DNA of 57,563 bases, taken from assembly GCA_910584375.1 (NCBI GenBank), contig CAJUAH010000017.1:1-57563 (forward strand), written 5' to 3'. Every line of letters starts with the position of its first letter. Position 1 is the stretch's first letter. A program made the position numbers and the translations under genes. The notes under the pieces are model-generated. The model was not told the origin of the DNA and made no database searches. It worked only from the letters and a program-made list of their open reading frames with translations. This DNA is from an uncultured Acetatifactor sp. GTDB taxonomy: Bacteria; Bacillota; Clostridia; Lachnospirales; Lachnospiraceae. Shown here in pieces: positions 24,157 through 32,599 of this stretch.

Positions 24157-25089
24157 TCAGGACTTATCCATATTCAATTCTTCGCGCAGCGCAGCGATGG
24201 CGACGCTTTCATCCCCGCTTTCCTCACCGGGATGCTCCTCCAGATATCCGATGATATAGTCCAGGCGGTTGACCGGTACGCCTGCGGTGACCAGGCCGCC
24301 AATCACTCTTTGCAGCCGTCCCAGCGATACCTGTTCCGGTACCACGCCCGCCACTGCCGCCGGGTAACGCCGCCGCACGATATCCACCAGATCGGCGGTG
24401 AGCTGTCTGTTCAGGATGCGGTCATAGTATTGCAGGATGATCTCTGACATCCGGGCGAGGATGCAGTCCAGGGCGGAGAACTGCACATATCCCTGGGGCA
24501 CGGGATCCTGTCTCTCCAGCCATTCGCCCCTGGACATCAGAGTATGCCAGTTTGCGGCGGGAAGATCCTGCGTTTTCGCGTAAAAATATTTGGGATATTC
24601 GGAGATATTACGCGCCATCACTGTCTTGCCGTGGAGCAGAATCTGGTATTCTTTCTCTCCCAGAGTGATATTGTCCCGCATCTGTATCAGCGGGACAATG
24701 ATACCCATCCCACTTCCCAGCTCTTTGCGCATACGGTGGATCAGGGCATAATTGTTTCTGCTTTCCTCCGTCAGCATATCCACCAGGTCGATACCCACCT
24801 CCAGCACCAGAGCCGGTTTCAGGATCGCGTTTTCAATCTCCGTCTGTTTCTGTACGGATTCCAGATTGCGTCGGGAGACGTCAGAAACCTGGTGATCCAG
24901 CAGATAGTCTGTGGAACAGTCCATCAACTGTGCGATGGAGCGTATCATCTCGGCATCGGGAAGGCTGGCGCCGTTCTCCCATTTGGATACCGCCTGGGGT
25001 GTAACTCCCAGCTTTTCGGCTATTTTTTGCTGTGTGAATCCCTGATCCTGTCTGAGCCGCATAAAACGTTCCGCAAATTTGATAATCAT
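24157..25089 (-). CDS. Xre helix-turn-helix regulator fused to an FlhA C-terminal-like domain (310 aa)
   Basis: Residues 1-66 are a clear Xre/Cro HTH (FTQQKIAEKLGVTPQAVSKW). Residues about 88-288 match the cytoplasmic domain of FlhA, the flagellar export gate: ALVLEVGIDLVDML, GIIVPLIQMRDN (129-140), EYQILLHG, a region analogous to the ATVLATHLTEVI helix (206-220), and VSLGRLQRVIGGLVTAGV (254-271). No membrane helices are present, so it is a soluble DNA-binding protein carrying the export-gate fold. In FlhA this domain docks FliS, FlgN and FliT complexes. A role as a sensor of chaperone or export status is inferred. Start ATG 25089 is preceded by GGAGG. It is convergent to the chaperone operon and divergent from a GGDEF pseudogene. 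Confidence 0.85.
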   Translation of the reverse strand: MIIKFAERFMRLRQDQGFTQQKIAEKLGVTPQAVSKWENGASLPDAEMIRSIAQLMDCSTDYLLDHQVSDVSRRNLESVQKQTEIENAILKPALVLEVGIDLVDMLTEESRNNYALIHRMRKELGSGMGIIVPLIQMRDNITLGEKEYQILLHGKTVMARNISEYPKYFYAKTQDLPAANWHTLMSRGEWLERQDPVPQGYVQFSALDCILARMSEIILQYYDRILNRQLTADLVDIVRRRYPAAVAGVVPEQVSLGRLQRVIGGLVTAGVPVNRLDYIIGYLEEHPGEESGDESVAIAALREELNMDKS

Positions 25090-25150
25090 GTTTTTCCTCC
25101 TTTTGCAGGGGTTTTCATATTGCTCCTGCCTGCATTTTCCCCATGATAAC

Positions 25151-25210
25151 ATGAAAACAACAGATGCGCAACCAACTGTTGATAGATTTGCGCCACAACC
25201 CATAGTTGCG
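25151..25210. promoter_or_regulatory. Inverted-repeat cluster between divergent genes, possible operator
   Basis: Within 60 bases lie several related half sites: CAACAG...CTGTTG, CAACTGTTG (a 9-base palindrome), and CGCAAC...GTTGCG spanning about 25168-25210. They sit between the Xre-FlhA_C gene and the GGDEF pseudogene promoter. They could be a binding site for the Xre protein; the sequence alone cannot confirm this. Confidence 0.35.
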
Positions 25211-25224
25211 AAAACCGGCGGTTC

Positions 25225-25254
25225 TTGACACAAATGGGTTTTCGGAAGTATAGT
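25225..25254 (+). promoter_or_regulatory. SigA-type promoter of the GGDEF pseudogene
   Basis: TTGACA (25225-25230), 18-base spacer, TATAGT (25249-25254). This leaves a leader of about 85 bases with two small perfect hairpins: AGAC-TGAT-GTCT (25297-25308) and GCCCG-ccgaaa-CGGGC (about 25312-25327). Confidence 0.65.
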
Positions 25255-25348
25255 ATAGTTAAGTTCCATACCTGCGCAATGCCGCAAAAGACGAGACTGA
25301 TGTCTGGAGCGCCCGCCGAAACGGGCAGATGGGAGATGGCGTAAGTAT

Positions 25349-26808
25349 ATGAAAAAACAGAAGAAAATCACGGTGGGCGTATTGGTGAGCGGTATTATGG
25401 ACGATTTTACCAGGATCATATGCAAGGGCGTGATGAAAGCCGCCCGGCGCAGAGGGGTCAATCTGGTCATCTTTCCTGCAAAATACGTGGACCGCGACGT
25501 ATCGGACAATCTGGACCTTCGCTATGAATATCAGTATGGCACGATCCTGTCTTACGCCAGAGCGCAGAATCTGGACGCTATCGTGGCGGCCGCAGGCTGT
25601 ATTGGCTGTTTCAGCACCGCGGAGCGTATGCTGGAGCTGATGGGACAGTATGAAGGGATTCCATAGGCAGTCTGGACGAAGAGCAGAGGGAGCATGCGAT
25701 AGACGCTCATATGACGGACTTGTGGTTTGACGATGTATTTTACCGCTGCAAACACGAGGACATGCAGAAGAAGGTAGAGCAGTTCCGCCATTCTTTTAAA
25801 ATGCTGGTCAGATGCATCCGTTCGATCTATGAGGAACAGGAGGAGGGCGTCTGGGAAGTAAAGGGGCTGCTGGAACAGTTTCTGAATGTGGATACGATCG
25901 GGTATGCGGATGTGGACAATCTGATGGTCGTATTTCAAAGGATGCAGAAGATGCTGATGGGCGCAGGGCATACTTATTCCAAAGCACAGTGGGATCTTTT
26001 TCCGATGATATACCAGCGGATCATTCGGGTGATGGATCAGAGGATATGGGAGATGCGGGAGAGGAGTATGCGGGACAGCTTTGATATGAAACTGTTTGTG
26101 CAGAAGACTCTGCAATTTGAGAAGGGAACAGATCAAAGCTATGGAGTCCTGCTGGAGAACCTGAACTGGCTATTTGAGAGCGGCGAGTTCCTGGTCAATC
26201 ATCTGAGCTCGGCCACCAAGATGATTCAGTTGCTGCTCTCCAATCAAAATATCCAGCAAAAGCTGGAGGACAGCCTTGTGGTACTCCGGGAAAACAATAT
26301 CGTGTTGGACAATCTGTCCAAATCCGACAGCCTGACCGGGATCTGGAACCGCCGGGGACTGTACGAGCAGGGGCGGCATGTGGTACGGCGCTGCCATGAG
26401 CAGGGCCGACATGCGCTGGTAATCTATGCGGATATGAACAATCTGAAGATCATCAACGATCGCTACGGGCATGAGGAGGGAGATTTCTCCCTGAAAGCCA
26501 TCGCGGACAGACTGGCGGAGACCGCAGGCAGCGAAGGAGTTGCCGGGCGCATCGGGGGGGACGAGTTCGCCTGTATCTGTCCCTATGACGCAGCGCATGA
26601 GGGAGAGGATGCGCTGACGGCGTTGTACGCGACGTTTGACCGTTTCAATGAGGAGAGCGACAGGAAATACAATGTCACCGTATCGGCCGGGGCCTGCGTG
26701 CTGGAGCCTGGCAGCGCGATGTCGCTGGAGGAGGCGCTCAGCGTCGCCGACGAGAGATTGTATGAGGTGAAAAAGCAGCGTTCCAAGGAAGTGGCCAAGA
26801 GTTTGTAG
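25349..26808 (+). pseudogene. Broken sensor-GGDEF diguanylate cyclase gene
   Basis: The first frame (25349-25666, 105 aa) is the N-terminus of a LacI/periplasmic-binding-protein-like sensor (KKITVGVLVSGIMDDFTRII). It ends at TAG just after YEGIP. A second frame (about 25660-26808; first ATG 25711) resumes with DSIGSLDEEQREHAIDAHM, a linker segment I expect after the whole binding domain, and continues to a full GGDEF domain (SLTGIWNRRG, ADMNNLKIINDRYGHEEGD, IGGDEF). About two thirds of the sensor domain is therefore missing, and the frame has shifted at the junction. The downstream part could still be translated from ATG 25711 as a 365-residue sensor-less cyclase with an intact GGDEF motif. 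Confidence 0.7.
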
Positions 26809-26832
26809 ACCGATCGACGGGAGGATATGCGG

Positions 26833-28446
26833 ATGGATTTTGAGGATATGCGGGAGAACGGGAATCGGGAGCCACACGGATGGATGCGCCTGTTGCCGAT
26901 CCTGGCGGCGGTTCTGATCATCCTTGTGATCCTGGGGGTGATGGCAGCGCAGCGCGGGCACGGCGCAGAGGAGGAACAGCCAGGACAGAGCGCCGCCGAG
27001 AGTGTGACGGATCCGGAAGAGGGCAGCGTCGGAGACGATTCGGCGCGGGCGGACGACGCAGAAGGGAATCCTGCGCCGGAGGGAAACGGAGCGGCAGGGG
27101 CGGCGGGGAACGGAACGCCAGGGACAGAAGGGGCAGACCATGCAGGGGAAGAGACAGATCCCCAGGAACCGTCCCGGCAGGAGCAGGGTAGCCAGGTGGA
27201 TGTAAAGCAGCTGCTGGTGTCGGATCGGGTACAGGAGCAGGCGCGCGTGACCGTCGGTATCGATGTGTCCCGCTACCAGGGTACGGTAGACTGGAGCCAG
27301 GTGGCGGAGTCGGGGATTGATTTTGCCATGATACGGGCAGGGTATCGCAGCGCACAGGAGGATCGGGAGATCTATGCCGATACCAACGCCCGCTACAATA
27401 TGCAGGAGGCCCAGGCGGCGGGCATTCAGGTGGGCGTGTATTTCTTTTCTACCGCGGCTACGGAGGAGGAGGCCCGGAAAGAGGCCCGGTGGGTGGCGGA
27501 CTGTATCTCTCAGTATCAGATCACTTATCCGGTAGCTTTTGACTGTGAGGGGTATGAGCGGGAGGACAGTCCGCTGTATGCTCTGGATATTACGCAGAGG
27601 ACGGATATTGCCCTGGCTTTTCTGGACGAAATCTACAGACAGGGATATACCCCGATGTTTTACGGATCCAGTTATGCCATGTCAGGCAGCAATCACTGGG
27701 ATATGGAACGGATCGAGCAGAGCTATAAAGTATGGGTATCTCAGTATCCGGCACTGCCCTATCCTCAGACGGAGCGCTCCTCCTATCAGGGATCTCATGC
27801 CATGTGGCAGTATACCAATCAGGGCAGTGTGCCGGGGATCGGGCAGCCGGTGGATGTGAATGTAGCATATTTTGGCTATGATGAGACGGCGGGGGCTGTG
27901 AACGGGCAGGCTCCGGATCAGGCGTACGCGGATGTGGAGGCGCTGATGAATTTCCGGGAGGTGAATGAGACGGTGACGGCCAAGGAGTCCACCAACCTGC
28001 GGAATATGCCCAGCCAGGGCCGGGAGAGCAGTGTGTTGTGGACGCTCCAGAACGGTGAGGCAGCCCTGCGCACCGGAATAAGCGACAGCGGATGGTCCAG
28101 GCTGGTTTATCAGGAGCAGGTATGCTATGCGGTGTCCAATCTATTGACCACGGATCTGACCTATCATGTGCCGGATCCTACGCCGGAGCCGGCGGACGAT
28201 GGGCTTAAGACCAAGTTTACGGATTGCAATGAGCTGATGACCGCCAAGATCGAGACCAATCTTCGGGCGCTGCCCAGTGTGACCAACCCGGACGCGGCGG
28301 TGGTGGCTACGATCCGTTACGGAGATGTGGTGGTGCGCACCGGGATCAATACGGATGTGGGCTGGTCACGGGTGGAGTATGGCGGACAGGTGTTGTACTG
28401 TGTCAGCAGTTATTTGACGGCTGCTCCGGCGCAGGGAGTGGAGTAG
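26833..28446 (+). CDS. Membrane-anchored GH25 muramidase with SH3-like repeats (537 aa)
   Basis: A peptidoglycan hydrolase that cleaves between N-acetylmuramic acid and N-acetylglucosamine. One membrane segment (about 18-40) is followed by a low-complexity acidic linker (about 45-120) and a GH25 domain (about 135-345): VGIDVSRYQGTVDW, the catalytic-type D-x-E in AFDCEGYE, and MWQYTNQG near its end. Two SH3b-like repeats (about 370-435 and 460-530) share TAK(E/I)xTNLRxxPS. ATG 26833 is better placed for GGGAGG (26819-26824) than ATG 26827. It probably remodels the cell's own wall, for example around envelope structures; it is not in an obvious phage context. Confidence 0.88.
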   Translation: MDFEDMRENGNREPHGWMRLLPILAAVLIILVILGVMAAQRGHGAEEEQPGQSAAESVTDPEEGSVGDDSARADDAEGNPAPEGNGAAGAAGNGTPGTEGADHAGEETDPQEPSRQEQGSQVDVKQLLVSDRVQEQARVTVGIDVSRYQGTVDWSQVAESGIDFAMIRAGYRSAQEDREIYADTNARYNMQEAQAAGIQVGVYFFSTAATEEEARKEARWVADCISQYQITYPVAFDCEGYEREDSPLYALDITQRTDIALAFLDEIYRQGYTPMFYGSSYAMSGSNHWDMERIEQSYKVWVSQYPALPYPQTERSSYQGSHAMWQYTNQGSVPGIGQPVDVNVAYFGYDETAGAVNGQAPDQAYADVEALMNFREVNETVTAKESTNLRNMPSQGRESSVLWTLQNGEAALRTGISDSGWSRLVYQEQVCYAVSNLLTTDLTYHVPDPTPEPADDGLKTKFTDCNELMTAKIETNLRALPSVTNPDAAVVATIRYGDVVVRTGINTDVGWSRVEYGGQVLYCVSSYLTAAPAQGVE

Positions 28447-28472
28447 GCAGCGAGGGACAGGAGACAGGGGAC

Positions 28473-28949
28473 ATGGCCAGGAATTTGACTACATTATGTT
28501 ATATTGAGCGGGACGGAGCTTATCTGATGCTGCACCGGGTCAAGAAGGAACAGGATATTAACAGGGATAAGTGGATCGGCGTGGGCGGTCATTTTGAGGA
28601 GGGGGAGTCTCCTGAGGAATGCCTGCTGCGGGAGGTGGCGGAGGAGACGGGACTGACGCTGACCGATTACCGGCTGCGGGGCGTGATCACGTTTATGACA
28701 GACACCTATCCCGCAGAGTATATGTTTTTGTATACGGCAGAGAGATTTTCGGGGACTATGCATGCCTGTGACGAGGGAAATCTGGAGTGGGTGCCCAAGG
28801 GGCAGGTGAATCAGCTGCCCATCTGGGAGGGGGATAAGATATTTTTTCGGCTCCTGGAGGAGAGGCGGGACTTTTTCTCTCTGAAACTGCGGTACGTGGG
28901 GGATACTTTGGCGGAGGCCGTGTTAGACGGGAAGGACAGATTGGTGTAA
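28473..28949 (+). CDS. Nudix hydrolase, MutT-like (158 aa)
   Basis: Hydrolyses nucleoside diphosphates linked to another group, possibly 8-oxo-dGTP. The Nudix box is complete: GHFEEGESPEECLLREVAEETGL (about 35-57) fits Gx5Ex7REUxEExGU. The flanking HRVKKEQD and KWIGVGG are typical of the 8-oxo-dGTP diphosphatase group. It lies 26 bp after the muramidase gene, with GACAGGGGAC upstream. Confidence 0.88.
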   Translation: MARNLTTLCYIERDGAYLMLHRVKKEQDINRDKWIGVGGHFEEGESPEECLLREVAEETGLTLTDYRLRGVITFMTDTYPAEYMFLYTAERFSGTMHACDEGNLEWVPKGQVNQLPIWEGDKIFFRLLEERRDFFSLKLRYVGDTLAEAVLDGKDRLV

Positions 28950-28964
28950 AATATAAAAAAGTAC

Positions 28965-28995
28965 TTGACCTTCCACCTGGTGGAAGCTGTATAAA
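28965..28995 (+). promoter_or_regulatory. MerR-type promoter and palindromic operator
   Basis: TTGACC (28965-28970) and TATAAA (28990-28995) are separated by 19 bases, not 17, the hallmark of MerR-activated promoters. The spacer is filled by a perfect palindrome, CTTCCACC-T-GGTGGAAG (28970-28986). A MerR gene follows at 29047, so this is almost surely its own operator: the regulator twists the long spacer to allow transcription. Confidence 0.9.
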
Positions 28996-29046
28996 GAGGT
29001 TACCGGACAGACGGAAACAGGCTATGAAAGGGGAGATCCGCAGGCC

Positions 29047-29694
29047 ATGAAGATCAAACAGGTGGAGGAGCTGGTGGATATCACCCGCAAGAATATCCGT
29101 TTTTACGAGGAGCAGGGATTGCTCAGTGTGGGAAGGTCGGAGAACGGTTACCGGGAATACAGTATGGAGGATGTGAAACGTCTGAAACAGATCCGCCTGC
29201 TGCGCGGACTTTCCGTGCCCCTTGACGATATCCGGCAGCTCTTTTCCGGCAAATATACGCTGGAAGATATTCTGGAGCGCCAGTTGACACATTTGGAGCG
29301 TCAGAAGGAGAGTCTCGACAAAACGCAACTGTACTGCAGGCAGTTGCTGGCAGGTACTCCCCGGCTGGAAACTTTGGATGTGGACGGCTGTCTGGAACAG
29401 ATGGATAAGCTTAAGCAGGAGGGAGTGAAGTTTATGGATGAGTCTCACAAAGATTCCCGTAAGAAAAAACAGCAGGGCGCTTTGCTGGGGGCCGGGATCA
29501 TGCTGTTTCTGACGCTGGCGCCGGTGGCGGCCGTGTTTGGAATCAGTATAAGCACCGGGGAACATATACCCATGTGGATACTGGTAGCTTTTACCTGTAT
29601 CTCTGTGGCGGTGAGCGTAGCCATAGTGGCGGCCCTGGTGGGCAGGATCAAAGAGATCAAAGGAGGAGAAGAGGATGAAGCTTCTAAGTATTGA
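29047..29694 (+). CDS. MerR family regulator with C-terminal membrane helices (215 aa)
   Basis: The N-terminal MerR winged helix (about 1-70) has MKIKQVEELVDITRKNIRFYEEQGL and the YREYSMEDVKRLKQI pattern. A coiled-coil dimer helix follows (about 75-130), then a basic stretch (KDSRKKKQQ) and two hydrophobic segments (about 145-165 and 177-200), so the protein seems membrane-tethered, which is unusual for the family. No cysteine metal site of the MerR/CueR type is visible. It is the first gene behind the 19-bp-spacer promoter and overlaps the next gene by 20 bp. Confidence 0.88.
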   Translation: MKIKQVEELVDITRKNIRFYEEQGLLSVGRSENGYREYSMEDVKRLKQIRLLRGLSVPLDDIRQLFSGKYTLEDILERQLTHLERQKESLDKTQLYCRQLLAGTPRLETLDVDGCLEQMDKLKQEGVKFMDESHKDSRKKKQQGALLGAGIMLFLTLAPVAAVFGISISTGEHIPMWILVAFTCISVAVSVAIVAALVGRIKEIKGGEEDEASKY

Positions 29695-29989
29695 ATATAT
29701 CCCGGGGCAGGAGATCGAGGCATTGGGCATGGTAAAGGGTACGGTGGTCCAGACCAAGAATATCGGCCGGGATTTTATGGCGGGTATGAAAACGCTGGTG
29801 GGCGGCGAGATCGTGGGCTATACGGAAATGCTGAACGAGGCCCGGCAGATCGCCGTCAAGCGTATGGTGGACGAGGCCAGAGAGCTGGGGGCGGACGCTG
29901 TGATCGGCGTCAAGTACGGTTCCTCCCAGGTTATGTCCGGAGCCGCCGAGGTTATCGCCTACGGCACGGCGGTGAAATATAAATCATGA
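29675..29989 (+). CDS. YbjQ/UPF0145 family protein (104 aa)
   Basis: This small soluble protein of the YbjQ family forms pentamers in known structures; its function is unknown. Typical segments: EALGMVKGTVVQTKNIGRD, then AVKRMVDEARELGADAVIGVKY and AYGTAVKY. It starts inside the end of the MerR gene, with GGAGGAGAAGAGG upstream, so the pair is co-translated. It is the likely regulated partner of the MerR protein. Confidence 0.85.
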   Translation: MKLLSIEYIPGQEIEALGMVKGTVVQTKNIGRDFMAGMKTLVGGEIVGYTEMLNEARQIAVKRMVDEARELGADAVIGVKYGSSQVMSGAAEVIAYGTAVKYKS

Positions 29990-30327
29990 AAACAGTCGTT
30001 AAGGAAGGGATTGCTTTTAAGGACATGAAAAAATACCTGCCAAAGCGCTATGGCGATCTATTTCCCGCAAACTTTAGAAACAGAGAAGAGAGTGTCAACG
30101 CAGTTATATTTCCCTATGATAAAGCGAGAGGGGTTATTACGAGCAGCTGTATACAAAAAATTTTAGATCAACTGAAAGATCCTGCTTTATTAACGGTCTA
30201 TTTTGCCAGCAGTTTTTCAACAGAGGCCAAAGCTTTGGCAAAGGAAAATAATGGATTGATATTTTGCCTCAGTAATTATGAATGGACAGATGAAAGCTGG
30301 CATAAATGTAAAAATGGCTGCTTATAA
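29986..30327 (+). CDS. Small hypothetical protein (113 aa)
   Basis: Begins at ATGA overlapping the stop of the YbjQ gene. It is a soluble, basic protein of 113 residues. It is clearly more AT-rich than its neighbours, suggesting later acquisition. The pattern LLTVYFASSFSTEAKALAKENNGLIF (about 68-93) recalls the second half of a restriction-endonuclease-like fold, but I cannot support an activity. Family not recognised. Confidence 0.6.
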   Translation: MKTVVKEGIAFKDMKKYLPKRYGDLFPANFRNREESVNAVIFPYDKARGVITSSCIQKILDQLKDPALLTVYFASSFSTEAKALAKENNGLIFCLSNYEWTDESWHKCKNGCL

Positions 30328-30386
30328 ACTTTTGTCTGTTGTTCAGGCAGGATATTAAGCAGTGTGTCTCAAGGAGGTAAAATCAT

Positions 30387-31205
30387 ATGACAGTCAGTAC
30401 AATGATCCCTGATGTGCCCGCAGCCAATATTATCGGCATAGCGGTTTCCCTGGTCATAGCCGTGGGGCTGCCCATCGCTCTGTGTATCATCGTGTGGAGA
30501 AAAACAAGAGCCAGAATATCCAGTTTCTTTATCGGAGCGGCCACATTTGTCCTGTTTGCGATGATCCTGGAGCAGATTCTGCATACGGTGGTGCTGACGG
30601 CCGCGGGTACGGCTCTCACAGGCAATATCTGGCTCTATGCTCTGTACGGCGGACTGGCTGCCGGAGTCTTTGAAGAGACAGGGCGATACCTGGCCATGAA
30701 ACTGTGCATGAGAAAGAATCTGAATAAGCAGAACGCCATAATGTACGGCGTGGGGCACGGCGGTATCGAGGCAATGCTGCTGGTGGGAATGGCGTGTATC
30801 AGCAATCTGGTGATCGCTGTGATGATCAACAGCGGCCAGGTTCCGGCGCTGCTGGAAATGAGCGGAGTGGACGGCTCGACTTATGTGCTGGCCGTATCCC
30901 AGATGACAGCCGTGAGTACCACTCCGGCATGGCAGTTCTATATGGCGGGGCTGGAGAGGATAGCTGCCATTATCTTCCATATTTCCGCCTCTTATCTGGT
31001 TTATTTGGCGGTAAAGGAGAAAAAGCTGTTCTATTATCTGCTGGCCATCCTGTTGCATCTCCTGTTGGATGCCATGGTGCTGATCCTTGCGAAAGCCCTG
31101 CCCATCCTGGTAGTGGAGGCGATCACACTGGTGTTCTCCTGTACATTTGGAGGAGCGGTGTGGAAGATGTACCACAGCGGATCACGGAACGAGACCGCCG
31201 CATAA
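30387..31205 (+). CDS. YhfC family glutamic-type intramembrane protease (272 aa)
   Basis: Polytopic membrane protein with about seven hydrophobic segments. Two conserved motifs in membrane regions mark the YhfC/PrsW-like family of putative intramembrane proteases: FEETGRYLAMK (about 94-104) with the paired Glu, and YGVGHGGIEAM (about 118-128) with the His. AAGGAGG lies about 11 bases before ATG 30387. Substrate unknown. It ends just before the shared terminator. Confidence 0.85.
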   Translation: MTVSTMIPDVPAANIIGIAVSLVIAVGLPIALCIIVWRKTRARISSFFIGAATFVLFAMILEQILHTVVLTAAGTALTGNIWLYALYGGLAAGVFEETGRYLAMKLCMRKNLNKQNAIMYGVGHGGIEAMLLVGMACISNLVIAVMINSGQVPALLEMSGVDGSTYVLAVSQMTAVSTTPAWQFYMAGLERIAAIIFHISASYLVYLAVKEKKLFYYLLAILLHLLLDAMVLILAKALPILVVEAITLVFSCTFGGAVWKMYHSGSRNETAA

Positions 31206-31216
31206 CGGAAACCGTC

Positions 31217-31247
31217 AAAAAAAGGAGAATCACTTCTCCTTTTTTTT
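31217..31247. terminator. Bidirectional terminator
   Basis: GGAGAA-TCAC-TTCTCC stem (31224-31239), flanked by seven A on the left and eight T on the right, serving both the YhfC gene and the reverse-strand hemerythrin-receiver gene. The stop codon of the latter (31230-31232) lies in the loop. Confidence 0.9.
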
Positions 31248-32570
31248 GGCGAACAGAGCGTCAATATATTTTCTGATCTCTTCGTCGGGCATGGATTTGA
31301 GCAGATATCCCTCGGGCTTTAGAGCCATAACTTTCTGAACGCTCTCCCGGTCGCCTTTGCCGGTGAGGAAGACCACGGGGATATCGGCGGTATTTTTCTC
31401 CGACCGTATCATCTCCAGCGCCTGTCTTCCGTCGCACACCGGCATCTCATAGTCCAGTACGATCAGGTCGGGTCTGTTTACCGCTATGCTGGATATGGCG
31501 GCTATGCTGGAACTGGCCTCGGACACATTGTAAGATTCCGACAGCAGTTTGACGATTCTGGCCCTCATAAAATCGGAGTCGTCCACCACCAGAATGTTCT
31601 TGGGAACCGGTCTCTCCTGACTTAAGAACTGGTTGATCGCCTGCATGGCGTTGTCGGGATTGATGTTGGGCACGATCTTTCCGCGGATGGACTCCGAACT
31701 GTTGGCGCAGAATGCGAAATATCCGTTTCCGGTGTCAAACAGCAGACTGCAGGCGGGGTTCGCGCGCTCAAAGGAACTCACCAACTGTTCATAGCTCAGC
31801 AGGGACTCCTTTTCCAGTTTGAACAGGTCCACGGAGGGGAAGTTCTCCCTGATCCGTTCCAGAAACTGTCGGGATATGTACCGGGTGATGTTCACTACCA
31901 TGTCGTCCACCCGTAAATACTGGGTGTTCAATATATCGCCGACAATCTTCAATAACAAGTATTTTTCGTAGACCAGCGTGATCTCCCATTTTTCCTTTTG
32001 CTGGCCGGAATAAATAAAGCGGCAGCAGACCACTTCTCCGAAATCTTCCCCGGCATACTGTTCGCTGATAAGCTTTGCCTTCAGATGATAAATATCGTCC
32101 ACAAGCTGAACGATGGCCTGCTCCAAAGCCTCTTTTTCTTCCTCGTGGGGAATATTGGCCCACTTGCTCTTTCGTCTGCCGGTGATCGCCAGATCCTCGG
32201 TCTGGGTATGCGCTACCACCCAGCCGATGCAGACTCCCAGAAAGTGCCGTATGGACTCCAGCGAATACCCGGTTTCCTCCATCTCCCTCTCCAGCGCCGG
32301 AAGAGTGATGTTGCGGAAATCGTCGTGCAGGCGCTTGTGTATCTTATACTCGCTGTAATTAATAGAGCGCATATACTCTTCTTCATGTTCGAAATGTTCC
32401 AGGGTATGATTTTTTAAATACTTGACGCCCTCCTGGCATACCCACTCGCTTTTCTCCTCGTTCTCGCTGATTCGGAGCAGCTTGTTCATGGTAGAAAAGA
32501 GTGTCTTGTGCTCCTTATCAATAAAATCTACGCCTATTTTGCAACTTTCATGCCATTCAATGCGATTCAC
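31230..32570 (-). CDS. Hemerythrin-receiver protein (446 aa)
   Basis: Residues 1-135 are a bacteriohemerythrin with all seven di-iron ligands in register: His21, His59, Glu63, His78, His82, His121 and Asp126. A helical and beta middle domain (about 140-310) is not firmly assigned, though its order recalls CheX-like chemotaxis phosphatases. Residues about 324-440 are a receiver domain (ILVVDDSDFM; phospho-acceptor Asp373 in VLDYEMP). Hemerythrins bind oxygen, and here the receiver gives a two-component or chemotaxis link. The start is GTG 32570, with GGGAGG just upstream. A sigma-28-like promoter (32600-32625) suggests expression with late flagellar genes. Confidence 0.85.
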   Translation of the reverse strand: MNRIEWHESCKIGVDFIDKEHKTLFSTMNKLLRISENEEKSEWVCQEGVKYLKNHTLEHFEHEEEYMRSINYSEYKIHKRLHDDFRNITLPALEREMEETGYSLESIRHFLGVCIGWVVAHTQTEDLAITGRRKSKWANIPHEEEKEALEQAIVQLVDDIYHLKAKLISEQYAGEDFGEVVCCRFIYSGQQKEKWEITLVYEKYLLLKIVGDILNTQYLRVDDMVVNITRYISRQFLERIRENFPSVDLFKLEKESLLSYEQLVSSFERANPACSLLFDTGNGYFAFCANSSESIRGKIVPNINPDNAMQAINQFLSQERPVPKNILVVDDSDFMRARIVKLLSESYNVSEASSSIAAISSIAVNRPDLIVLDYEMPVCDGRQALEMIRSEKNTADIPVVFLTGKGDRESVQKVMALKPEGYLLKSMPDEEIRKYIDALFAKKKEK

Positions 32571-32599
32571 GCTGCCTCCCGTCCGTTCGCTCCTGCCAT

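Noticed and set aside
25261..25348. Cyclic-di-GMP riboswitch in front of the GGDEF gene
   Set aside because: The region has hairpins, but I could not find the conserved core sequences of class I or class II cyclic-di-GMP riboswitches.
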